Source: Methanolobus zinderi
GTDB taxonomy: Archaea > Halobacteriota > Methanosarcinia > Methanosarcinales > Methanosarcinaceae
NCBI RefSeq assembly: GCF_013388255.1
Contig: NZ_CP058215.1
Location: 1,612,001-1,676,000 of the forward strand
DNA: 64,000 nt
Direction: 5' to 3'
In this document: positions 43,971 to 53,743 of the stretch, one piece after another
Layout of the letters: each line of letters opens with the position of its first letter
Position numbering within the stretch: position 1 is the first letter of the stretch
The notes under the pieces: model-generated
Database searches by the model: none
Seen by the model: only the letters and a program-made list of their open reading frames with translations
Told to the model about the DNA's origin: nothing
Position numbers and translations under genes: made by a program

Positions 43971-45482
43971 TCAGCCCTGCTTCAACATCTCTTTGAGTTC
44001 AGCAACATTAGTCTTTATCTGATCTTCCAGTTCCTCTATTTTCTGTATAATGACTTCTGGCTCCTCATACTCTATTTCTTCATATTCGATTTCCTTATAC
44101 CGGGAAATCGAGAGATCATAGCCATTTTCCTTTATTTCAGTGAATGGAACATAGAAGCATTTACCCTTCCTGTCCTGAGGATTTTCTGTTTTTCTGCTCC
44201 TGTACCTCTCGATTATATCAGGAATATCTCCCTTCATATCAGTGGGAGCCCTTTTGTCGTCCAGAGAATAGCCATCTGCCTCCATATCATAGAACCAGAC
44301 CTTTTCTGTGCTGCCACCCTTGACGAATATCAGCACAGCAGTCGAAACCCCTGCATAGGGCTTGAATACACCTGATGGCATGGAAACTATGCCTTCAAGC
44401 TGGCAGTTCTCAAGTAACATTTTCCTCAGTTGCTTATGAGCTTTGGAACTGCCAAAGAGCACACCATCGGGAACAATGACACCACATTTTCCACCCATCT
44501 CAAGCAGGCGAATCATGTTCTCCACAAAGAGCAGTTCGGTCTTCTTTGTGTTAAGTGTCAGTTTGTCGTTGATATCATCCTTGTCTATGCTGCCCTTGAA
44601 AGGCGGATTGGCAAGGATTACATTGTAACGGTTTTCTTCATTATATAGGTTTGAAAGAGTGTCTGTAAGTCTGATATGCGGGGATTTGATTCCGTGCAGC
44701 ACCATGTTCATAAGTGCAATTCTCACCATAGTCGATTCAAAATCAAAACCATAGAAAGCATCACCATGAAGTTTCTCCCAGTATTCATCTTCTACAATGT
44801 GATCTCCAATCAGATTATGATAGTCTCCTTCTTTATCCTGCTCGATGAGTTCAGGAGAGGTATATTTCCTGAGTATAGACTTGTAGGCTGAGAAAAGGAA
44901 ACCACCTGTGCCACAGGCAGGGTCGCAAATACGGTCATTGATGTCCGGGTCTACAAGTTCCACCATCATCCTGATAATGTGTCTTGGAGTCCTGAACTGC
45001 CCGTTCTTTCCGGCTGTTGAAAGCTGGCTCAGCAGATACTCATAAAGATCACCCTGCACGTCTGCCGACTGAGCCGAGATGTTGAGCTCGTCGATGATGC
45101 TAACAGCTTCCTGCAAAAGCGTAGGCTTTGGAATGATGAACACAGCATCTTTCATGTGCTCGGAGAACAGCGTCTTCTCCCCGTCATGAATGTTCTTGAC
45201 AAAAGGAAACACAACTTCCCTTACATGCTTTAACATATCCTCGGCAGACTTGTGCTTCCACACAGACCACCTGCATTCCTCATTACCCTCGAAGATTGAC
45301 CTGTACTCCTTCCCCATGGAATTAGCACGCCTCTGCTCCAGAACATCCATGTCCTCAAGCCTTTTCATGAATATGAGATAGGACATCTGTTCTATGGATT
45401 GCAGGGGATTTGACAAACCACCACTCCAGAACCTGTCCCAGAGTGAATCTATCTTTGATTTCATTTCAGGTGAGAGTCTCAT
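43971..45482 (-). CDS. hsdM: Type I restriction-modification methyltransferase subunit HsdM
   Basis: N6-adenine DNA methyltransferase subunit, 503 residues. An N-terminal helical HsdM_N domain (~1-140) is followed by the methylase core with SAM-binding DPACGTGGFLFSAY (~185) and catalytic NPPF (~295). The C-terminal ~70 residues form a Glu-rich coiled segment that contacts HsdS, including an IEYEEIEYEE duplication. It is the last gene of the operon, separated from hsdS by the hicAB pair. Confidence 0.95.
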   Translation of the reverse strand: MRLSPEMKSKIDSLWDRFWSGGLSNPLQSIEQMSYLIFMKRLEDMDVLEQRRANSMGKEYRSIFEGNEECRWSVWKHKSAEDMLKHVREVVFPFVKNIHDGEKTLFSEHMKDAVFIIPKPTLLQEAVSIIDELNISAQSADVQGDLYEYLLSQLSTAGKNGQFRTPRHIIRMMVELVDPDINDRICDPACGTGGFLFSAYKSILRKYTSPELIEQDKEGDYHNLIGDHIVEDEYWEKLHGDAFYGFDFESTMVRIALMNMVLHGIKSPHIRLTDTLSNLYNEENRYNVILANPPFKGSIDKDDINDKLTLNTKKTELLFVENMIRLLEMGGKCGVIVPDGVLFGSSKAHKQLRKMLLENCQLEGIVSMPSGVFKPYAGVSTAVLIFVKGGSTEKVWFYDMEADGYSLDDKRAPTDMKGDIPDIIERYRSRKTENPQDRKGKCFYVPFTEIKENGYDLSISRYKEIEYEEIEYEEPEVIIQKIEELEDQIKTNVAELKEMLKQG

Positions 45483-45517
45483 GATATCACATTACGTTTT
45501 TATACGGATGAATGTTG

Positions 45518-45760
45518 TCAGAAGATAATCAGTTGCTTTAGCAGTTCTATCCATTCATCACGCGTTATTTTTGTATCCTTCATTATTTTTTTGATCAGCC
45601 CTTTACCAATCCTTTCCTGCGAGTGGACAGGAACCACTGTCACCCTGCCGTCAGGATGTCTCATGAACAGGTGGCTGCCTTTCTGCCTCACCTGCTCAAA
45701 TCCCAGCTTTTCAAGTGCTTTGACTACCTTTTTCGCAGGAAGTGGCTTTATCTCTTTCAT
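45518..45760 (-). CDS. hicA: HicA mRNA interferase toxin
   Basis: Small RNase toxin of 80 residues with a double-stranded-RNA-binding-like fold. The family motif is VRQKGSHLFMRHPDGRVTVVPVH, with the catalytic His in GSHLF (~29) and a second His at VPVH. A C-terminal extension (~60-80) makes it slightly longer than the 60-residue minimal type. It begins one base after the hicB stop. Embedded inside the restriction operon. Confidence 0.93.
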   Translation of the reverse strand: MKEIKPLPAKKVVKALEKLGFEQVRQKGSHLFMRHPDGRVTVVPVHSQERIGKGLIKKIMKDTKITRDEWIELLKQLIIF

Positions 45761-45982
45761 TCAAACGCCAACTCTGACCTTCTGTATACCAATGAAGTCA
45801 AGATGCTTCTCGTTGTCCTCTTCCGACATGACATCAAGATAAAGCTCTATTGCCTCTCTGACTCTAACATTGAGTTCATCAAGTGTCTCGGCCTGCGTAT
45901 GACATCCTTCAAGCTCAGGCACGGAAGCAACATATATGCCGTCCTCATCCTGCTCAATAACAACAGTAAACTCTCTGACCAA
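45761..45982 (-). CDS. hicB: HicB antitoxin
   Basis: Partner of HicA, 73 residues with the partial RNase H-like HicB fold: FTVVIEQDEDGIYVASVPELEGCHTQAETLDEL. No DNA-binding domain is evident in this short version, so autoregulation would need another factor or the toxin complex. Translated directly before hicA. It lies ~70 bp after hsdS on the same strand, so it may be co-transcribed with the restriction genes or have its own promoter in that gap. Confidence 0.92.
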   Translation of the reverse strand: MVREFTVVIEQDEDGIYVASVPELEGCHTQAETLDELNVRVREAIELYLDVMSEEDNEKHLDFIGIQKVRVGV

Positions 45983-46049
45983 ATTTATTCCTCAAGTCTT
46001 TCTTAAAAATAAGATATAATTGCAAGATATTAAGAGTTAATCCCATCTC

Positions 46050-47207
46050 TCATGCTATCAGTTCTCCTTTGAAGGCTTTTTGCATGAGGGCGTTGAAAAG
46101 AGTTTCTAGTTCAGTAGAAGAATAGCTTTGATGCTGCTTCGTTTTGTTAATTTTCTGTATAATTGCAGCATACTTTCTTTGTAGATTAAGTGGCGGTATG
46201 ATAATCGGCATTTCTTTAATTATTTTCATGTTTAGGCCATCCATGATAGCACCATTTGCTTTTGACAAAAGATACTGCTTTGAAACTGGATGTTGCAAGA
46301 AGTAACCATGCAAATAAGGTGGTAAACACATTTCTTGATTAAGAGTTATACAACAGAGGTGCTTAGTGTTTATTGCCAATGGAGTATCATCAGGTACAAT
46401 AGCGCAACGACCACATGTACCCATTATAGTAATGATAACATCACCTGGGTGAACCGTATATCTCTTTAGTTCCTGATATTTAGATTCATTAATATACCGC
46501 CTTTTACTCCACTCAAATTCATTTTTGACTGCATTGTCTATTCCTAAAACTGCTATTCCTTCTTCAACAAATTCACTATGCAATAGTTGACTCCCAAAAG
46601 GGCCTGTACGTATTGATCCTTTATTTGGATGAACGATTTCTTCAACAGTAGTCACAAGCCAATTTTCATCAGGATTACCAAACATCTCCAAAAATACACT
46701 TTGCAGAAGTTGCTGTGTCAGTTCATCAGCCTGTGCCCGCAGTTTCTTAGTTTCTTCGGCTTTTTCTAGGATTGAAACAATTTTGTGTTGGATTTGGGGA
46801 GTAGAAATTGGTAAATTCAAAGTACGTAAATCTTTAGGATACACATGTGGCTGACCACCACCTTTCTGCAAGGCATAAATTTGATTTTGATGTGCTCTCA
46901 GATTCCAGTACAGAAATTTAGCAGACAAGTTTTCTGATTCTTTTGGCTTTATAGTACTGCAATCAGATGCAAAAATAGGATTATTAAAGTAATTAACAAA
47001 GCCAGCATAAGCGCCAGAAGCACTAACTGTAATCGTTTCACCATCCCTGTTTGCTTCATTATGGAAATATGCAGGTGCTCTTCCACCAGCTATAACGGGA
47101 ACATTTCCCTCGACGATTGTATTTTTAGTGATGGTGCTGCCTTTTTTTATTTCAGCAATGTCCCCCAGCTTCTTCCATTCCCATCCCTCAGGTAACTCAT
47201 TTTTCAT
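46050..47207 (-). CDS. hsdS: Type I restriction specificity subunit HsdS
   Basis: Sets the DNA target of the type I complex. It is 385 residues with two target-recognition domains (~5-120 and ~185-330), each starting in typical style: PEGWEWKKLGDIAEIKKGS and ENWLVTTVEEIVHP. Conserved helical spacers follow each domain (HKIVSILEKAEETKKLRAQ and RKYAAIIQKINKTK). It is complete. Only three bases separate it from the hsdR stop. The recognised sequence cannot be read from the protein. Confidence 0.94.
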   Translation of the reverse strand: MKNELPEGWEWKKLGDIAEIKKGSTITKNTIVEGNVPVIAGGRAPAYFHNEANRDGETITVSASGAYAGFVNYFNNPIFASDCSTIKPKESENLSAKFLYWNLRAHQNQIYALQKGGGQPHVYPKDLRTLNLPISTPQIQHKIVSILEKAEETKKLRAQADELTQQLLQSVFLEMFGNPDENWLVTTVEEIVHPNKGSIRTGPFGSQLLHSEFVEEGIAVLGIDNAVKNEFEWSKRRYINESKYQELKRYTVHPGDVIITIMGTCGRCAIVPDDTPLAINTKHLCCITLNQEMCLPPYLHGYFLQHPVSKQYLLSKANGAIMDGLNMKIIKEMPIIIPPLNLQRKYAAIIQKINKTKQHQSYSSTELETLFNALMQKAFKGELIA

Positions 47208-47210
47208 CCA

Positions 47211-50051
47211 TCATGCCTCTGAACCAAAAATCTCTCTTTCGACTCCGTTGCAGATATCGATGAAGGCATTTAACTCTTCCTGAGAGAACATGGGCATGGG
47301 GGCGGTTGTGCCGAAATTTGTGAAGGGAGCATTCCAGAGGGTTGAGAACTCGATGTGTTTCTTTCTCAGGAATACGGTCTGGAGCGTACGGATGAAATTG
47401 AGCTGGTCGGCTGTGTAGTGCTTGTTGTTTTCGATGATGAAAGTCTGGAAAGCGTCTTTTATTGTTTCTTCGGGGGATGGGAAATCGTAGAGGCCGAGGA
47501 TGTGTTTGATAAGTTCCACAAGGTCTGTGTTCTGTCTATGGTATATCTGCTTTAATCTTGATTCGTTTAGGGTGAGTTCCGAGTTGAAAAGGGTGTCTTC
47601 AAGTTGCTGGAGGTCGCTTTCGGTGATGATCTCGTCATTTTTGATCTTGTGGACAACAGGATGGGTTTCTGCCAGTTCCTTGATCCAGTTCTCAACATTT
47701 TCCCTGTATGTTGTCACATACTCTGCTTCATCCTCATTGATAACCCACTGCTTTCTCTCTGCGATCTTATCGCTCATATCGATAACAATAGTATCCCTTG
47801 GTTCCCTGGACATATAGGGCATAAGAGGTGCAATCTCATCAACCATTCTCTTGGCATCCTCATAGCTTACTTCATTCCAGAAAGCATGGGACAGTATCTC
47901 ATCAATGAACGTTTCATTCTCACGCACCCTGTCCAGCGTCCTTGGCAAGCGCTCCACCATCCCGGCAATGGATTCTTTCAGGCGCTCTATCTCATTGGTA
48001 TTGTTCTGGAGCACCGCAAAGGCAAGCTTCTCACATTTCAGGGCAAAAGTAGCTTCTTTCAGGTTCACACCGGGTTTGAACTTCATCAGCGGCATGATAT
48101 TCTTCTGTAGGAAATCAATCGGGTCGAGTCCCACATTATCCCAGAGTTTTGGAGACAATGCCTTTTCCACATCCTGCAGATGCTCCCTGACAGTTACGGA
48201 ATCCTGAGGCAGGGTTTTGACATCTTCAATGAGACTCTCCTTCACCTTCTCCGCAAGTTCGTCATTTCCACGGCTCTGCAATTCATTCAGTTGCTTGAGT
48301 TTAAAAAGGAAAATACGGTTTGTAATAGCCTCAGGTGATTCGTTCTTCACACCTTCCGGGTTCATATCCCAATACTCGAAGTTGTTCCAGAAATCAAAGA
48401 CCTTAAAGTATTCCTTCCTGCCTTCCGGAAGCCATTCTCTGTGTTTGCACGCGGCATCGGCCCTCGTACCCCTTCCAAGCATTTGCCAGAACTTGATCTT
48501 CGAGAAAACAGGCTTTGCAAAAACCAGATTGCAAACCTCAGGTACATCTATGCCTGTATCCATCATATCCACAGAGATTGCAACCCTCGGGAAAGGTTTT
48601 GTTTTGAAATCCTCGATCGAATTCAATGCCCTTGAATCCTCGGAGATTATCATCTTTGCAAGCTTACCTTTATACTCAGGATATAGTCTTTCAAAGGCTT
48701 CCCAGATTCTTTTTGCGTGAAGCTTTGATATTGCAAAGAAAATGGTCTTTGCCGGCATTGTACCCGACTGGTCGGTAAGGCAGTTTTCCATGAACTCCCT
48801 GACTATAGCCTCTGAAGTTCCCTTCAGAGCAACCTTCTTCTCAAGCTCCGTACCTTCAAAGTCAATGGCATCAGGATCGATTCCCTTCTGTATAAGTTCA
48901 TCACGTTCACTCTCTGTCAAATCATCTGGCCTGATACCTTTGATTTGGAAATATGTCCTCGCACCCGAAACATTCTTTCGGAAATCACAAAGAACTCCAT
49001 CATTTACAGCCTCTTCATAAGAATAAAGAGCAGTTGGGGAACCATCATCACACTCAAAGAACCTGAAAGTATCCCTGTCAACCAGATCAGCAGGTGTTGC
49101 GGTCAACCCAATCTGTATGGCATCCAGATATGTAAAAATCCCCTTCCACTTAGAATAAATAGACCTGTGAGCCTCATCTGAAAAGATGAGGTCAAACTCT
49201 CCTGGAGAAATCCTGTATACTCCATTGCTGTCTTTCTGGTTGTAAATCTCCTGAAATGTCTGGATCGTGGAAACATACAGCCTCTTGTTAGAATCATAGT
49301 TTCCGGAAAGAATTTTCCCTTTTGACTCGTCCGGGAAATATTTCATAAAGCCATCATCAAAAGCCTGTTTTCTGAGTGCCTTGCGATCAGTAAGGAACAA
49401 GGCATTCTGAACACGTCCTTCACGCATAAGCTGGTCAATAATAGCCATTGAAACACGGGTCTTTCCAGTTCCCGTAGCCATGACAATCAAAGCCTTCCTG
49501 TGTCCTTTGTGAATATGTTCAACAACTCTTTTTGCAACCTCAACGCTTTTCTGACGGTCTACAATACTCCTGTTAATCTCAATATCATGCTCTATTTGAC
49601 CATGCTGAATCTGGTAATCCATATTCTCAAGGTCTTTTTGAGAATGGAAACCCTTAATTTGTCTGACAGGATACCGTTCCCTGTCCCAGAACCAAATTTC
49701 ATATCCATTGGAAAGATAGATAAAAACATCCTTTCCAGTCTGGGTTTTTATGTCGTCAGCATACTCTTCGGCCTGTTTTTGTCCCAGAACAGGGTCTTTT
49801 AACGTCCTTTTAGCTTCAATAATTGCAAGAGGTTTTCCCAGGCTGTCAAGTAAAAGATAATCTGCATATTTGCTCTCTAAATCATTTCTTCTGGTTTCAG
49901 TGACCTGTTTATAGAGTTGTTTTTGAAAATCAGATTGTTTTGTATCAACCTCATCGATAACTTTTGACCTGTCAGAAACATCCCATCCATATTCTTTAAG
50001 AAGAGCATCGATCTTTTGTATTCGGGTCTGCAACTCGTTGAGATTGAGCAT
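47211..50051 (-). CDS. hsdR: Type I restriction endonuclease subunit HsdR
   Basis: Motor and nuclease subunit, 946 residues. The N-terminal nuclease domain has the Asp/Glu-x-Lys pair in YADYLLLDSLGKPLAIIEAKR (~60-80). The helicase motor has Walker A MATGTGKT (~192), the box SDEAHRSIY (~291) and the second RecA-like domain with MDTGIDVPEV (~495) and QMLGRGTR (~525). The C-terminal ~350 residues contact the methylase. It is complete and first in the operon: hsdR-hsdS-hicB-hicA-hsdM. Spacer to the divergent PfkB gene is ~235 bp. Confidence 0.95.
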   Translation of the reverse strand: MLNLNELQTRIQKIDALLKEYGWDVSDRSKVIDEVDTKQSDFQKQLYKQVTETRRNDLESKYADYLLLDSLGKPLAIIEAKRTLKDPVLGQKQAEEYADDIKTQTGKDVFIYLSNGYEIWFWDRERYPVRQIKGFHSQKDLENMDYQIQHGQIEHDIEINRSIVDRQKSVEVAKRVVEHIHKGHRKALIVMATGTGKTRVSMAIIDQLMREGRVQNALFLTDRKALRKQAFDDGFMKYFPDESKGKILSGNYDSNKRLYVSTIQTFQEIYNQKDSNGVYRISPGEFDLIFSDEAHRSIYSKWKGIFTYLDAIQIGLTATPADLVDRDTFRFFECDDGSPTALYSYEEAVNDGVLCDFRKNVSGARTYFQIKGIRPDDLTESERDELIQKGIDPDAIDFEGTELEKKVALKGTSEAIVREFMENCLTDQSGTMPAKTIFFAISKLHAKRIWEAFERLYPEYKGKLAKMIISEDSRALNSIEDFKTKPFPRVAISVDMMDTGIDVPEVCNLVFAKPVFSKIKFWQMLGRGTRADAACKHREWLPEGRKEYFKVFDFWNNFEYWDMNPEGVKNESPEAITNRIFLFKLKQLNELQSRGNDELAEKVKESLIEDVKTLPQDSVTVREHLQDVEKALSPKLWDNVGLDPIDFLQKNIMPLMKFKPGVNLKEATFALKCEKLAFAVLQNNTNEIERLKESIAGMVERLPRTLDRVRENETFIDEILSHAFWNEVSYEDAKRMVDEIAPLMPYMSREPRDTIVIDMSDKIAERKQWVINEDEAEYVTTYRENVENWIKELAETHPVVHKIKNDEIITESDLQQLEDTLFNSELTLNESRLKQIYHRQNTDLVELIKHILGLYDFPSPEETIKDAFQTFIIENNKHYTADQLNFIRTLQTVFLRKKHIEFSTLWNAPFTNFGTTAPMPMFSQEELNAFIDICNGVEREIFGSEA

Positions 50052-50287
50052 GAGGAGTCCTCAAAGATAGAATATAACTAACTTTAGAACATATTCCATT
50101 TATTAATATAAATAAGTTGATAGTGAAATGCTATAAAGAGATCGGTGAAGTCTGAATTTTCCACATAATGAGATCGAGTGACTATTTCAATTACCCGGAA
50201 TTAAAAATGCTAACAATATTATGTCAAAACGCGCTTCTAACCCATATATAAACACCAAGCTCATACTAATACAGCAGGAGAACTTCT

Positions 50288-51217
50288 ATGAGCAACATCG
50301 TCACACTGACAATGAACCCGACCATCGACAAGAGTACAAGTACGGATAACGTAATGGCCGAGCATAAGATACGTTGCGATCCCCCGAGCTTTGAACCCGG
50401 AGGAGGAGGCGTCAATGTTTCAAGAGCAATAAAGAAGCTTGGCGGAGAATCATTGCTGATGTACACTTCAGGTGGTATGGCAGGACAGAGACTGCACAAT
50501 CTTCTGGATCAGGAAGATATACTTCAGCAACCCCTGCTCATTGAAGGTATGACAAGGGAGAACTTCGTAGTTTTTGAAAGGTCCACCGAAAGGCAATACC
50601 GTTTCGGTATGCCGGGACCTGAGCTTAAAGAGAACGAATGGGAGAGCTGTATTAAAGAACTGTCCTCACTGGATCCGGTGCCTGATTACATTGTTGCAAG
50701 CGGAAGCCTGCCTCCCGGCGTGCCCGTTGATTTCTATGCACGAGTGGCACGTATCGGAAAAGATATCGGGGCGCGGGTTATTGTAGATGCATCAGGTGAT
50801 GCTCTGAAGATGGCACTTGAGGAAGGAGTCTATCTGATAAAGCCAAATATACGCGAGTTTAGCAGGCTGCTTGGTCAGGAAAAGATAGGGGAGTCGGAGA
50901 TACTGGACAAGGGCAAGAAAATAGTCAGTGCATGCAAATGCGAGATCATTGTAGTATCCCTGGGAGCCGGAGGTGCATTGCTTCTTTCGGATGAACTTGT
51001 CGAGCGCATGATCCCACCTGCAGTGCCCATCAGCAGCAAAGTGGGTGCAGGTGACAGCATGGTCGCAGGAATAGTCCTGGCAATGTCAAGAGGTAAACCG
51101 TTAAGGGAGGCAGTACTCTACGGACTGGCTGCCGGTTCTGCCGCAGTCATGACCCCCGGCACGGAGCTGTGCAGGAAGGAAGACACAGAGCGCCTGTATG
51201 CAAAAATGATGGAATGA
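50288..51217 (+). CDS. PfkB-family sugar kinase (1-phosphofructokinase/6-phosphofructokinase type)
   Basis: Ribokinase-fold kinase of 309 residues that phosphorylates a hexose phosphate. N-terminal motif DPPSFEPGGGGVNVSRAI (~33), central GSLPPGVPVDFY (~138), and C-terminal motif GAGDSMVAGIVLAMSRG (~255) with the catalytic Asp. This branch includes bacterial PfkB and tagatose-6-phosphate kinases, uncommon in methanogens; glycogen-related catabolism is possible. GGAGAA sits before the ATG. Preceded by the hsd operon and followed by regulators, so it stands alone. Confidence 0.88.
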   Translation: MSNIVTLTMNPTIDKSTSTDNVMAEHKIRCDPPSFEPGGGGVNVSRAIKKLGGESLLMYTSGGMAGQRLHNLLDQEDILQQPLLIEGMTRENFVVFERSTERQYRFGMPGPELKENEWESCIKELSSLDPVPDYIVASGSLPPGVPVDFYARVARIGKDIGARVIVDASGDALKMALEEGVYLIKPNIREFSRLLGQEKIGESEILDKGKKIVSACKCEIIVVSLGAGGALLLSDELVERMIPPAVPISSKVGAGDSMVAGIVLAMSRGKPLREAVLYGLAAGSAAVMTPGTELCRKEDTERLYAKMME

Positions 51218-51268
51218 CCATTCATCCAATACAAAATGCGGAACACAGAAAATTAAAATATTCTCAAT

Positions 51269-51293
51269 TTTCCCACTAAATTATAGTGGGAAA
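51269..51293 (+). promoter_or_regulatory. Inverted repeat upstream of the frameshifted regulator
   Basis: TTTCCCACTA (51269-51278), loop AATTA, TAGTGGGAAA (51284-51293): a perfect 10-bp stem 72 bp before ATG 51366. There is no T-run after it, so an operator is as likely as a terminator for the kinase gene. Confidence 0.5.
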
Positions 51294-51365
51294 CTTGCAT
51301 TAATTTAGTAAATACAACGAACATACCAAAAGTAGGAAAAAACTGGTTTTGGGAATAGTGTCTGC

Positions 51366-52189
51366 ATGAAGAAAAGCCTGCTTGACGTGATATTTGCATC
51401 AGATAAAAGGAAAAAAGTACTCCTGCTATTGCAGGACAGTCCTCAGGAAATGGAAACACTCCTGGAGTTACTGGACACAAGAAGACATCACTACTTCCTC
51501 AGGTAAGAGTACTTGAAGGTCATCATCTCATATCCCAGCTGGATGACAGCTACGAACTGACAGCTATAGGCAAGGTTATTGTCAGAAAGATGAAGACCCT
51601 TATAGCTACTGTAGATCTCTTTGACGACAATATACATTACAGGGGAAAACGAAGTCTTGAGCGAATTCCACCCCCATTTCTGAAAACGATTCACAGGCTA
51701 GGTAAGTGTGAGGTCATTAAGCCCAGTCATTGGGATCTATACAATGCTCCTCAAGAGATTTATTCAACGGTGCAAGAATCATCTTCGAAAATAGAGAAAG
51801 TAACAGAAGATTCGATCGAATCAAAGTACTACGGTGCAGTTACTACATATCTTTATCCGAATAGCAATCAGATAATAGCTGAAATGCTTGACAATAAAGT
51901 AGACGTCAATTTAATAGTTGCTGAAAACCTTATGGATAAATATACGCTGAATTCTATACACCTTTCAAAAAATTCCTCAAAAACCCGTTATTCCATTTCT
52001 ATTTTCAGGCAAAGAAGCAGGCTTCCTTTCGTTTGCACATACCAACTCTTGCTTTCTTATGCGTCTGTTGAACAAGAAAGGAAGTACGATAGCAAGTATA
52101 TCTTAGGCTCAGATTCAGATGCACTTCGATGGGCAAAAGAGCTCTTTGAATATTATCATGAAGATGCCACAGCTGTGACGGAATTATAA
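51366..52189 (+). pseudogene. DUF1724 winged-helix regulator, frameshifted tandem copy
   Basis: Close paralogue of the next gene, broken by a shift. ATG 51366 reads MKKSLLDVIFASDKRKKVL, matching the intact copy, up to the LLELLDTRRHH stretch and then stops at 51504. The rest (SLLPQVRVLEGHHLISQLDD...) continues in another frame to the TAA at 52187-52189. Comparison with TRQALLPQ in the intact copy places a two-base excess or one-base loss near 51484-51493. The downstream ATG 51590 could still give a C-terminal protein of 199 aa without the DNA-binding part. A single-base error or real decay are both possible. Confidence 0.75.
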
Positions 52190-52232
52190 TGATCACTATT
52201 AATTAAATGGTTTACATTGATTTTAAGTAATA

Positions 52233-52256
52233 CTTCACACATACTTAAATGTGAAG
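52233..52256 (+). promoter_or_regulatory. Dyad upstream of the DUF1724 regulator
   Basis: CTTCACA (52233-52239) and TGTGAAG (52250-52256), separated by 10 bp, lie 25-48 bp before ATG 52281. The centre ACATACTTAAATG is AT-rich and may be the TATA element. It fits an autoregulatory operator. Confidence 0.45.
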
Positions 52257-52280
52257 AAGAATCTTTTTCGGGGAAATTGT

Positions 52281-53072
52281 ATGGCGGCAAAGAAAACCTT
52301 GCTTGACGTGATATTCGCATCAGACAAAAGAAAGAACGTACTTCTGATGCTGCAAAACGGCCCCCAGGAAATGCAAAAGATCCTTAAGTCCCTGAATACA
52401 ACACGCCAGGCGTTACTTCCGCAGATAAGAATACTGGAAGATCACCACCTTGTTTCACATATTGATGACAGTTACCAGTTGACCACTATTGGAGAGAGGG
52501 TTGTCGATGAAATGGTGCCTCTGCTTGATACGGTAAATGTACTGGATACAAACAGCGATTTCTGGGGGGAACGTGATCTTGACTTCATTCCGCCGGAGCT
52601 GCTGAGCAGGATCAGGGAACTGGGTGATTACCAGATAAATGAACCACCCATATCCAACATCCATGAGTTGAACAGGGATTTTACAGAAGAGTCCGCAAGA
52701 TCAAGCAGGATGTGCGCCGTTACCACCATATTCCATCCTAACTTTGTGGACCTGTTCGCACTGTGGACCGAAAATAAAACAGAAATTACGATGGTCATAT
52801 CCAGAGAGCTTTATGAAAAGCTCCGAACACATGATCAAGATGATTTTCAGAACTTACTGGATAATGAGTACATAAAATTTTATCTGTATGACAGACCATT
52901 CAACTTTGTCTATTTTGCGTTGAACGACTACTGTATCTTGATGACAATGCTCACAAAAGAAGGATGGTATGATAACAAAGAACTTATATCCTTCAGTGAT
53001 TCCGCAATTGAGTGGGGTAAAGACCTCTTTGCTTACTACTTAGAGAACTCCACACCAATAACTAAAATCTGA
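52281..53072 (+). CDS. Methanogen winged-helix regulator (ArsR-like HTH plus DUF1724)
   Basis: Transcription regulator of 263 residues: an N-terminal winged helix (~8-85: KRKNVLLMLQNGPQEMQKIL, then ALLPQIRILEDHHLVSHID) and a C-terminal DUF1724 / FilR1-like middle domain (~110-263, with VISRELYEKLR). Members control methanogenesis and corrinoid/methyltransferase genes (Msr proteins) in Methanosarcina. The start was set at ATG 52281, with GGGG 8 nt upstream; the GTG at 52251 is an alternative. The nearly identical upstream copy is frameshifted, so this one may be the working paralogue. Confidence 0.88.
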   Translation: MAAKKTLLDVIFASDKRKNVLLMLQNGPQEMQKILKSLNTTRQALLPQIRILEDHHLVSHIDDSYQLTTIGERVVDEMVPLLDTVNVLDTNSDFWGERDLDFIPPELLSRIRELGDYQINEPPISNIHELNRDFTEESARSSRMCAVTTIFHPNFVDLFALWTENKTEITMVISRELYEKLRTHDQDDFQNLLDNEYIKFYLYDRPFNFVYFALNDYCILMTMLTKEGWYDNKELISFSDSAIEWGKDLFAYYLENSTPITKI

Positions 53073-53078
53073 ATATTT

Positions 53079-53636
53079 TTATTCACTTAGTAGTTTTAGA
53101 ACATCGTACTTTGTCACAACCCCGACAACCTGTCCCTTTTCCAGCACAAGGACAGCTGGATTTCTTTCCAGCATGTGAGAGACCATGTTTATATCCGTGT
53201 TCGGAGAGACCGTGGGGAAGGAATCGCCCATCAGTTCCCTTATCAGCATATGCGATACTGCTGCCTTTTTCTTATCAGCCATGGACCTTACTATCATTTC
53301 CTCGGATATACTTCCCACCGGCACACCATTTGAAAGTACGGGAATCTGAGAGATATTATGTTTTTCCATGATCTGAACTGCAATATCAATATGGTCTTCC
53401 GGTGCGGCAGAGATCACATTCGTATGCATGATATTTACGACGTGTATATCTTCCCTTTCAACATCCTCAAAAACGCTGATGATCTTACGGAGCGTCGATA
53501 ACCGTGGATCGACGTCACCTGATTCTATCCTGGCTATCAGAGGCTGACTGACACCTGCACGTTTTGCAAGATCGTTTTGTGTGAGTCCAAGTTCCGTTCT
53601 CTTATCTTTTAATTCCTCGGGTGTTGGAAGCTGCAT
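53079..53636 (-). CDS. HTH-XRE regulator with paired CBS domains
   Basis: Protein of ~185 residues: an XRE-type helix-turn-helix (~8-60, LGLTQNDLAKRAGVSQPLIARIESG) joined to two CBS domains (~70-125 and ~130-183). CBS pairs bind adenosyl compounds such as AMP, ATP or SAM, so this looks like a nucleotide-sensing repressor, a common archaeal form. The start was set at ATG 53636, preceded by GGGTAATATT; an upstream GTG/ATG at 53660 or 53648 is possible. Convergent with the DUF1724 regulator, 6 bp between stops. Confidence 0.85.
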   Translation of the reverse strand: MQLPTPEELKDKRTELGLTQNDLAKRAGVSQPLIARIESGDVDPRLSTLRKIISVFEDVEREDIHVVNIMHTNVISAAPEDHIDIAVQIMEKHNISQIPVLSNGVPVGSISEEMIVRSMADKKKAAVSHMLIRELMGDSFPTVSPNTDINMVSHMLERNPAVLVLEKGQVVGVVTKYDVLKLLSE

Positions 53637-53743
53637 AATATTACCCATGGTAATTATCATATATAAGACATACCTTCTATTTAAAAACCAGATGGAAGAT
53701 TGAAAAATACAGTTAATCGGCTAGATGGAAAAAATAAAGGGAA

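Noticed and set aside
47604-48110. 168-residue plus-strand frame inside hsdR
   Set aside because: Antisense shadow of hsdR; no domain and no ribosome site.
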